Shown in pieces: positions 1 through 5,133 of a DNA stretch of 5,133 nucleotides. Location: contig CAIJTL010000606.1 of NCBI GenBank assembly GCA_903823545.1, positions 1-5,133 of the forward strand, written 5' to 3'. A program made the position numbers and the translations under genes. Source of the stretch: an uncultured Planctomycetaceae bacterium. Its GTDB lineage: Bacteria; Planctomycetota; Planctomycetia; Planctomycetales; Planctomycetaceae. Under the pieces are notes generated by a model. That model saw only the letters and a program-made list of their open reading frames with translations, had not been told where the DNA came from and did no database searches. Numbering within the stretch: the first letter of the stretch is position 1; every line of letters begins with the position of its first letter.

Positions 1-537
1 CGTGGGCAGGTTGTCGTTCATCGAACCGAGGCCGTAACTGATCCACGCTCCCATGCCGGGAAAGCCAGGATTCTGAAAGCCGGTCGCTTGCAGAAACGTC
101 GCCTGCGAATGCACTCCGGTCTTGCCGATGACGTTATGAATGAACGTCATCTCGTCGGCGACTTCACCCAACGGCGCGACGACATCGCTGAGCATCTTGC
201 CGCTCTGACCATAGGCTTTGAACTTGAATGGCGACTTCATCCACGGACCCAGCCCATTCTGAAACGCCTCAACATGCTCGCCGAAATTGGACGCTTCGCC
301 GTGATGCTTTTCGAGTGCCGGCTTGTAATCCCACAGGTCCAAGTGCGATGCCGCTCCGGACATAAAGAGCTGCACAATCCGCTTGGCTTTCGCTGGTCGA
401 TGCAATTTCTTAATCACCCCGCCTGCGCCCGACGGCAGCGGTTCGTTGGTATGTCCTTCGGATTGCAACATAGACGCTAGGGCCAGACCGCCAAAGCCAT
501 GTGCAGACTGCCAGAGAAAGTCACGACGATGATTCAT
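1..537 (-). CDS. DUF1501 family exported protein, N-terminal part (cut by left window edge)
   Basis: The reverse strand is open from the ATG at 537 to the window edge, giving 179 residues without a stop; DUF1501 proteins are usually about 420-480 residues, so the C-terminal half or more is missing. The start MNHRRDFLWQSAHGFGG has a twin-arginine pattern (RRDFL) followed by a short hydrophobic stretch (GGLALASML), which suggests Tat export. The conserved core follows: VQLFMSGAASHLDLWDYKP (residues about 56-74), PFKFKAYGQSGKMLSDVVAPL (about 104-124), FIHNVIGKTGVHSQATFLQATGF (about 134-156) and PGMGAWISYGLGSMNDNLPT to the edge. DUF1501 belongs to the alkaline phosphatase/sulfatase fold group, but its reaction is not established. 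In planctomycetes it is normally encoded next to a cytochrome/DUF1549/DUF1553 protein, as here except for one intervening gene. The start is supported by a GGGGA ribosome-binding site and a candidate sigma-54 promoter. Family assignment is secure; function is open. Confidence 0.93.
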   Translation of the reverse strand, partial: MNHRRDFLWQSAHGFGGLALASMLQSEGHTNEPLPSGAGGVIKKLHRPAKAKRIVQLFMSGAASHLDLWDYKPALEKHHGEASNFGEHVEAFQNGLGPWMKSPFKFKAYGQSGKMLSDVVAPLGEVADEMTFIHNVIGKTGVHSQATFLQATGFQNPGFPGMGAWISYGLGSMNDNLPT

Positions 538-542
538 AGCGA

Positions 543-549
543 TCCCCTT
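543..549 (-). promoter_or_regulatory. Ribosome-binding site of the DUF1501 gene
   Basis: On the minus strand AAGGGGA lies 5 nt before the ATG at 537. It is a partial Shine-Dalgarno match at the right distance and supports this start, which also begins exactly at the twin-arginine leader. Confidence 0.6.
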
Positions 550-600
550 TGCTCAAGTGCTTAGCTTGACTCAGTGATCGGTCCACTCACGCCGGAGTGA

Positions 601-616
601 TGCAAGCCGATCTCCA
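601..616 (-). promoter_or_regulatory. Candidate sigma-54 (-24/-12) promoter for the DUF1501 gene
   Basis: In the 89-nt gap between the DUF1801 stop and the DUF1501 start, the minus strand reads TGGAGATCGGCTTGCA. It keeps the two key parts of the sigma-54 consensus TGGCACG-N4-TTGCW: TGG at -24 and TTGCA at -12, with the required GG-N10-GC spacing. The CACG part after TGG is not conserved (AGAT instead). Taking the C of the -12 GC (position 602) as -12, transcription would start near 590 and leave a leader of about 53 nt before the ATG at 537, which contains the ribosome-binding site. A sigma-54 activator is encoded in the same window. No transcription data are available, so this is a sequence match plus inference. 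Activator-binding sites would be expected further upstream, inside the DUF1801 gene, and I could not identify any. Confidence 0.5.
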
Positions 617-626
617 CCTCGCGACT

Positions 627-1136
627 CTACTTTTTAGTTCTTCCGACGCCGGGCACGGCCGCAACTTGTTTCATCCATGCCGCGATCTGGAGTTTGTCGA
701 TGTCATCCACTGATTCAAGCTCCACGCCCCGCGTGGACTTGCCCATCGCCACCGGCGTTACGGGAGGGATAGGCACGAGGTTAATACCGTTGATGAACAT
801 GAGCTTGACGTGACTGGCGAACCCTCCGCAACAGAAGCACCAGCCGTTGCCGACACCATAGTACGACATACCCCATTTGACGGAGCGTTGCAGGCCCGGC
901 AGCGTTTTGGCAGCAAGAGCATCAATTCTTTCTGCGATGCCGCGTTGGGGCTGAGGCAGGCTGGCGATGTAGGCGAAGACCGGCTCTTCGCCGAGAGCAG
1001 CTTTAGCGGAGCTTGCCTTGCCGGTCAGCATGGATTCTGGCAGCGACTTGGCTGTCCTGTGTTCTTTAACCGTCGTGCTCTTGGTCGGTTTGCGAACTGC
1101 GGTCTTGGATGTCGTGTCGGGCTTGCGGGCGGGCAT
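627..1136 (-). CDS. DUF1801 domain protein with basic N-terminal tail
   Basis: This is a protein of 169 residues. The conserved part, about residues 50-163, fits DUF1801 (YdhG-like): EEPVFAYIASLPQPQR, then a helix ending in LPGLQRSVKWGMSYYGVG (79-96), a strand region WCFCCGGFASHVKLMFING (99-117), and a C-terminal helix KLQIAAWMKQVAAVPG (148-163). The family is small, cytoplasmic and of unknown biochemical role; a frataxin-like fold has been described for relatives. Residues 1-45 form a low-complexity tail rich in Lys, Arg, Ser, Thr and Ala, like histone H1-type tails, and no signal peptide is visible. Cys100, Cys102 and Cys103 form a tight cluster that could bind metal, but this is unproven. 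The frame stays open upstream to an ATG at 1238, but that start would overlap the preceding gene by 62 nt and add residues unlike the family. The ATG at 1136 has GGGGA 5 nt upstream and leaves a 40-nt gap. It stands between two genes that are usually adjacent and may be cotranscribed with the upstream one. Confidence 0.85.
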   Translation of the reverse strand: MPARKPDTTSKTAVRKPTKSTTVKEHRTAKSLPESMLTGKASSAKAALGEEPVFAYIASLPQPQRGIAERIDALAAKTLPGLQRSVKWGMSYYGVGNGWCFCCGGFASHVKLMFINGINLVPIPPVTPVAMGKSTRGVELESVDDIDKLQIAAWMKQVAAVPGVGRTKK

Positions 1137-1141
1137 ATTGG

Positions 1142-1146
1142 TCCCC
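1142..1146 (-). promoter_or_regulatory. Possible ribosome-binding site of the DUF1801 gene
   Basis: GGGGA lies 5 nt before the ATG at 1136 on the minus strand, the same core and spacing as in front of the DUF1501 gene. It is weak on its own but helps to choose this start over the in-frame ATG at 1238. Confidence 0.4.
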
Positions 1147-1176
1147 GGTAACTCGAATGTTTGTCGGCCTAACAGC

Positions 1177-4100
1177 TCAATCGACGTACACGAACTCGCT
1201 GAGGTTGAAGAGGACTCGGCAGAGATTGGGAAGGCCATGTTTGTGTGCGTAAGTAGTCAATTCGTTAAGTTCAGTTACGGTCGGCGAGCGGCCTGAAACA
1301 CGCTCGACGGCAAGTGTCACTTGCTCGGTAATCGAGTGCCTTTCCTGAATCAGATTGTTCGCGAAGTGTTTCGACATCGTCAGCGAAAAGCCGTTGTTGA
1401 GCAGCGAGAGGGCCTGCAGCGAAGTCAGCGTTTCGTTGCGTTGCGGCGTGCTTTGCGATGAGTCTGCGCAGTCGAGCGTGGTCATGTAAGGGTCGGGCTG
1501 CGAGCGGACGATGAAGCGATAGATCGAACGGCGTTGCGAGGCGACATCATCGGGGTTGAACTTGTGGTACTCGTAATGCGGCGAGTGTTCGGGGCGTTCG
1601 AGTACGAACAAGTAATAGCCGGGGCCACCCATCTTGGGATCGAGCTTGCCGCTGACGGTGAGCATCGCGTCGCGGATCTCTTCGGCTTCGAGTCGGCGGC
1701 GGTTCATGCGCCAGAGGAAGCGGTTGTCGGAGTCGATCGTGTTGTTGGCAGCGTCGTTAGCCGATGACTGCTGGTACGTCGCGCTGGTCGCGATGAGCTT
1801 ATGGAGCTTCTTGATGGATTGGCCGTTGTTTTGGAATTCGATGGCGAGCCAGTCGAGCAACTCGGGATGCGTCGGCAGCTTACCCATGCGACCGAAGTCG
1901 TTCGGCGTTTCCACGAGACCGCGACCGAAGTGATGTTGCCAGATGCGATTCACGATCGAACGCCACGTCAGCGGATGGTCGGGCCGAGTGATCCATTGAG
2001 CGAGTGCCGCTCGACGATCCCCTTCGGAGTGATCCGGCTTCAAGTTGAAATGACCGGCCGCGGAGAGTGACGAATCAGAACTCAATTGAATCGGCAGCGT
2101 TCCCGGCACCGACGGAGTACGAGGTTGCAAGACGTTGCCGCGATGCAGCAGGTGAATCGCGCGCGGCTTGCCGTTAGTTGGACTGAAGGCCGCAATCGGT
2201 GTGAAGTGCGTTGCAGCCGCATACACCAACTTGCCAGAGGGCAGAGCTTTGAGCTGACTCTCGGACGACGCGATCTCTTTGTTGAGCCGCTCGCGTTCTG
2301 CGGTTCGTTCGGCGGTGGTGATGCGTTCGAGGATCGCTTGCCGCTGTTTCTGTGCCTCCGCCAACTGTTTGATAGCGGCCTCATCACCGGCACTCGCCCA
2401 AATGCCATCAGTCAGGTTCGACTTCCTCCAGCGATCCGGCGCTTCGATCGAATCGAGCGACGTTACGGCTGACTTCAACGCCACGTTGTTTCCGGTGACA
2501 TCAAGCACTTGCAACTCGGCCAACGCGAGAATGAAATCGTTCTGTCGCGGCGCCAGCTTGGTCGCGGTGACTCGGATGAATCGAGCCGTGCTCTTCGTGA
2601 CATCGACCTCATACGGAACGAGCCCCGGATTCGGGACATCCTTCTGAGTGGCATCGTGCAGCGAAGTCATCTCCGTCGCGGACACTCCGCCCGAGACTTT
2701 GAAACGCACCGGGAAGCCGAAGCCCGCGCCGATGTTGTTGAACTCGTCGTGACATGGACGCAGCACAATCTTCGAAATCTCGACCTCGCGACCGAGATCA
2801 ATCTGCACCCACTTCTCGACGTCCTGCTTTGGAGCAATGCCGCTGTGATAGCCGAACTCAGGGCGTTTGGCAGCAGGACTCACTTTCGGCTGCAGCTCGG
2901 CGATTAGCTTTTCGAGTGCGACTAATTCCGGTCCGCCCTCTTTTTGAATGGCAGCATTCAACGCCGTGAGCGCCGCGCGAGCCGCCTTCAATTGATCGGC
3001 AAGTTGCAATCGTTGCTTCTCGACCTGTGGGTCAAGGTCATAAGGCCGTTCCGCGCGATCAACCGCAGCGAAGACCGATTGCAAGTTGTAGTAATGCTCT
3101 TGAGTAAACGGATCGAACTTGTGGTTGTGGCACTGCGCGCATTGGATCGTCACCGAACAAAACGTGTTGAGCGTGTTGCTGACCATCTCATCGCGGTCCG
3201 TATGCCGAGCGACTTTGCCATCGATCTTGGACTCCGGCACTTCGGCATGCCCGATCCAATCCCACGGTCCCGCAGCGATGAAGCCCAGTCCCAAAATGCC
3301 GTTCGCTGTGCCGGGGAATAGCACGTCGCCCGCGAGCTGTTCTTGGACGAAACGCGCATACGGCTTGTCGTCATTGAAGGACTTGATGACGTAGTCGCGA
3401 TACGGCCACGCGTTGGGCCGCAGCTTGTCTTTGTCATAGCCGCACGTGTCGGCGTACTTCACGACGTCGAGCCAATGCCGCGCCCAGCGTTCGCCGTAGT
3501 GCTGCGAAGCGAGCAATCGATCGACCAGGCGCTCATAAGCCGATGGCGTCGCGCCAGCAGGTTCTTGCTGTGACTCTTTAACAAACGCTTCGACTTCGTC
3601 AGGTGTCGGCGGCAGACCAATCAAATCAAAGTACAACCGCCGAATGAGCACTCGCGGATCAGCGGGCTTCGAAGGAGTCAGCTTCTGCTCGGCCAGTGCT
3701 TTGACGATGAAGAGGTCGATGGGGTTTTTGATGGGCGACTTTTGATTGGCAATTGTTGAAGAGAGCTGGCTGACGTCGGGCTTCTTCATCGGCTTGAACG
3801 ACCACCAGTCCGAGCTGTCAACGACGGGCTCCTCGATCGTAAACCCATCGGGCCATTTCGCCCCGGCCTTGATCCAGTCGCTGAGCACCGCGACTTCGGC
3901 GGCCTTCAGCGGTTCGCCGGACTTGGGCATCGTCGGCTTCTTGCCGTTGTGCGAGACCAGCACCTTGAGCAACTCACTTTCATCAGGCTTACCCGGTTCG
4001 ATGAAGCCGCTGTCGAGCACTTCGTCTCGCTTCTGCAACGAGAACGCGCCCTTGCGATCGATCGAGTTGTGACAACTCACACACCGCGCTTGCAGGATCG

Positions 4101-4239
4101 GCACGACCGATTTTGTGAACGCATCAGGCTCCGCAGCCAGCGCGATGTTCAAACCGTTGGTCAGCGCGATCCACGGAGCGATAAAGAGCGACACAATCCA
4201 TAGCGTAAATTGGCGAAGGCTGAGAGATTGCGACTTCAT
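1177..4239 (-). CDS. Exported di-haem cytochrome c / DUF1549 / discoidin-like / DUF1553 protein (PSCyt1-PSCyt2-PSD1)
   Basis: From the ATG at 4239 the product has 1,020 residues, a normal length for the family. A Sec-type signal peptide (about 1-35, ending in NIALAAEP) leads into a PSCyt1 cytochrome domain with haem motif CVSCH at 53-57 and a likely Met ligand in TMPKSGEP (Met104). The DUF1549 (PSCyt2) domain covers about 145-390, with RRLYFDLIGLPPTPDEV, ERWARHWLDVVKYAD and a second haem motif CAQCHNHKFDP (367-377). A discoidin (F5/8 type C)-like segment at about 471-581 (WVQIDLG, ARFIRVTATKLA) lies between two probable coiled coils (about 404-452 and 620-666). DUF1553 (PSD1) spans about 741-1020 and ends with the typical LCRVLFNLSEFVYVD. 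The protein should act outside the cytoplasmic membrane, probably in electron transfer linked to carbohydrate or sulfated-glycan use; that role is a hypothesis. Upstream in-frame ATGs at 4254 and 4281 lack a ribosome-binding site; 4281 directly follows the regulator's stop codon. GGAAGAG 6 nt before 4239 favours that start. Confidence 0.95.
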   Translation of the reverse strand: MKSQSLSLRQFTLWIVSLFIAPWIALTNGLNIALAAEPDAFTKSVVPILQARCVSCHNSIDRKGAFSLQKRDEVLDSGFIEPGKPDESELLKVLVSHNGKKPTMPKSGEPLKAAEVAVLSDWIKAGAKWPDGFTIEEPVVDSSDWWSFKPMKKPDVSQLSSTIANQKSPIKNPIDLFIVKALAEQKLTPSKPADPRVLIRRLYFDLIGLPPTPDEVEAFVKESQQEPAGATPSAYERLVDRLLASQHYGERWARHWLDVVKYADTCGYDKDKLRPNAWPYRDYVIKSFNDDKPYARFVQEQLAGDVLFPGTANGILGLGFIAAGPWDWIGHAEVPESKIDGKVARHTDRDEMVSNTLNTFCSVTIQCAQCHNHKFDPFTQEHYYNLQSVFAAVDRAERPYDLDPQVEKQRLQLADQLKAARAALTALNAAIQKEGGPELVALEKLIAELQPKVSPAAKRPEFGYHSGIAPKQDVEKWVQIDLGREVEISKIVLRPCHDEFNNIGAGFGFPVRFKVSGGVSATEMTSLHDATQKDVPNPGLVPYEVDVTKSTARFIRVTATKLAPRQNDFILALAELQVLDVTGNNVALKSAVTSLDSIEAPDRWRKSNLTDGIWASAGDEAAIKQLAEAQKQRQAILERITTAERTAERERLNKEIASSESQLKALPSGKLVYAAATHFTPIAAFSPTNGKPRAIHLLHRGNVLQPRTPSVPGTLPIQLSSDSSLSAAGHFNLKPDHSEGDRRAALAQWITRPDHPLTWRSIVNRIWQHHFGRGLVETPNDFGRMGKLPTHPELLDWLAIEFQNNGQSIKKLHKLIATSATYQQSSANDAANNTIDSDNRFLWRMNRRRLEAEEIRDAMLTVSGKLDPKMGGPGYYLFVLERPEHSPHYEYHKFNPDDVASQRRSIYRFIVRSQPDPYMTTLDCADSSQSTPQRNETLTSLQALSLLNNGFSLTMSKHFANNLIQERHSITEQVTLAVERVSGRSPTVTELNELTTYAHKHGLPNLCRVLFNLSEFVYVD

Positions 4240-4245
4240 TTTCTT

Positions 4246-4252
4246 CTCTTCC
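4246..4252 (-). promoter_or_regulatory. Ribosome-binding site deciding the start of the cytochrome/PSD1 gene
   Basis: GGAAGAG lies 6 nt before the ATG at 4239, inside a purine-only run. The two upstream in-frame ATGs (4281 and 4254) have no such site. The chosen start also gives a compact signal peptide beginning MKSQSLSLRQ, while starting at 4281 would add 14 mostly charged residues. Confidence 0.5.
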
Positions 4253-4281
4253 ATTGTGTCAGTGTCTCGATGTCTCGCCAT

Positions 4282-5133
4282 TTAGCCGCTGATAATTTCG
4301 TCGCGGCCTTCTTGCATGCCGAGTTGGCTCATTTTGCGGTAGAGGTTGGTGCGGTGGAGACCGAGGAGGCGGGCGGCTTCGGACATGTTCCCTTTGACCC
4401 GCTTGATCGCACGGCGGATGTATTCCTGTTGAAAGCTGTTGGTCGCTTCGGCAAGGCCCGTATCGGAAGCGGTGTCGAGCAGCGTGTCACGTTCGGGTGT
4501 CAGGATGAAGGCGATGTCGTCTGCTTCGACGTGCGGGCCGGGGGCGAGGAACGCGACTCGTTCCATGAGGTTGCGAAGTTCGCGAACGTTGCCAGGCCAG
4601 CCGTGTGCTTGCAGGCGTTTCTTCGCATCGGCGGACAAGTTCAATGACGGCCGCTTCGCTTGTTGACTGAACTTGTCGAGGAAGAACTCGGCGATCGGTA
4701 TCACGTCATCAGGTCGGTCACGCATCGGCGGTAGATCGAGCGTCACAACACTGAGCCGATAATACAGGTCTTCGCGAAAACGTTTTTCGCGAACGAGTTG
4801 AGCGAGCTTTGCGTTAGTGGCAGCGATGACTCGCACATTGATCGGAATGGTCTGCGAGCCGCCGACTCGCGTGATAATTTTTTGTTCGAGCACACGCAGC
4901 AGCTTCGCTTGGCCGTTTGGGCTCATGTCGCCGATTTCGTCGAGGAACAGCGTCCCACCTTCGGCGAGTTCAAACTTTCCTTGCCGAGCGGCGTGTGCGT
5001 CGGTGAAGGCTCCTTTTTCGTGGCCGAACAATTCGCTTTCGAGCAACGTCTCGGTCAATGCGGCGCAGTTCACGGCCACGAATGGCTGCTTGGCCCGCGC
5101 GCCGTGATAGTGCAACGCTTGAGCAAATACCTC
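4282..5133 (-). CDS. Sigma-54-dependent NtrC-type transcriptional activator, C-terminal part (cut by right window edge)
   Basis: The frame is open from the right edge to a TAA at 4284-4282, giving 283 residues of a longer protein. The visible part begins just after Walker A ([26 protein letters not shown]) and covers most of an AAA+ sigma-54 interaction domain. Counted from the edge, it shows the sigma-54-contacting loop as GAFTDA (41-46), Walker [12 protein letters not shown] (59-69), sensor [10 protein letters not shown] (100-108), putative arginine fingers in [11 protein letters not shown] (Arg120, Arg126) and sensor [11 protein letters not shown] (178-186). The C-terminus is a Fis-type helix-turn-helix (about 231-271, with [20 protein letters not shown]). 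Such proteins bind upstream sites and use ATP hydrolysis to open sigma-54 RNA polymerase promoters. Whether the N-terminus carries a receiver, PAS, GAF or FHA domain cannot be seen, so the input signal is unknown. The cytochrome/PSD1 gene follows directly, suggesting cotranscription. All core ATPase motifs in view are intact; the loop has Asp in place of the usual second Gly. Confidence 0.96.
   Translation of the reverse strand, partial: EVFAQALHYHGARAKQPFVAVNCAALTETLLESELFGHEKGAFTDAHAARQGKFELAEGGTLFLDEIGDMSPNGQAKLLRVLEQKIITRVGGSQTIPINVRVIAATNAKLAQLVREKRFREDLYYRLSVVTLDLPPMRDRPDDVIPIAEFFLDKFSQQAKRPSLNLSADAKKRLQAHGWPGNVRELRNLMERVAFLAPGPHVEADDIAFILTPERDTLLDTASDTGLAEATNSFQQEYIRRAIKRVKGNMSEAARLLGLHRTNLYRKMSQLGMQEGRDEIISG

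Noticed and set aside
88..480. Plus-strand open frame of 130 codons opposite the DUF1501 gene
   Set aside because: It lies antisense to a clear DUF1501 coding region, and its translation is Arg/His-rich with no recognisable domain.
551..575. Inverted repeat CTCAAG/CTTGA in the gap before the DUF1501 gene, as a possible terminator or operator
   Set aside because: The stem is only about 5 bp with a 7-nt loop and no T-run follows it, so it is too weak to call.
1137..1238. Upstream extension of the DUF1801 gene to the ATG at 1238
   Set aside because: It would overlap the conserved C-terminus of the cytochrome/PSD1 gene by 62 nt, and the extra residues are just the other frame of that region.
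2082..2408. Minus-strand open frame of 108 codons inside the cytochrome/PSD1 gene
   Set aside because: It is an out-of-frame shadow on the same strand; the main frame here encodes conserved family sequence without interruption.
4210..4647. Plus-strand open frame of 145 codons opposite the regulator and the start of the cytochrome gene
   Set aside because: It is antisense to the conserved helix-turn-helix and sensor II coding region; the frame stays open because of the codon bias of the real gene.

Overview
The window looks like chromosomal DNA of a planctomycete. The main evidence is the large cytochrome/DUF1549/DUF1553 protein (often called PSCyt1-PSCyt2-PSD1) and the DUF1501 protein, a pair that is greatly expanded in Planctomycetota and uncommon elsewhere. 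GC content is moderate to high, and I see no codon-usage break or mobile-element remains. Genus and species cannot be read from the sequence.

All four genes lie on the minus strand, so transcription runs from the right edge to the left. (1) 5133-4282 is the C-terminal part of a sigma-54-dependent, NtrC-type transcriptional activator with a Fis-type helix-turn-helix; its N-terminus and Walker A lie beyond the right edge. (2) About 4239-1177 is an exported protein of about 1,020 residues with two c-type haem motifs, a discoidin-like region flanked by coiled coils, and a C-terminal DUF1553 (PSD1) domain. (3) 1136-627 is a small DUF1801 protein with a basic, Lys/Ser/Thr-rich N-terminal tail. (4) 537-1 is the first 179 residues of a DUF1501 protein with a twin-arginine-type leader; the rest is off the left edge. 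Intergenic gaps are short: none or about 42 nt depending on the start used, then 40 nt, then 89 nt. No stretch over 300 bases lacks a gene. I found no RNA genes, CRISPR arrays, insertion sequences or convincing terminators.

The cytochrome protein and DUF1501 protein are the usual partners of a planctomycete two-gene cassette, both predicted to be exported. Here the cassette is split by the DUF1801 gene, and a sigma-54 activator gene sits directly upstream. The 89-nt gap before the DUF1501 gene holds a good candidate -24/-12 (sigma-54) promoter, TGG-N8-TTGCA, about 53 nt of leader before the start codon. This raises the testable possibility that the neighbouring activator controls the DUF1501 gene separately from the cytochrome gene. 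Apart from that, the region is a fairly ordinary planctomycete locus, and I see no clear sign of an undescribed system.
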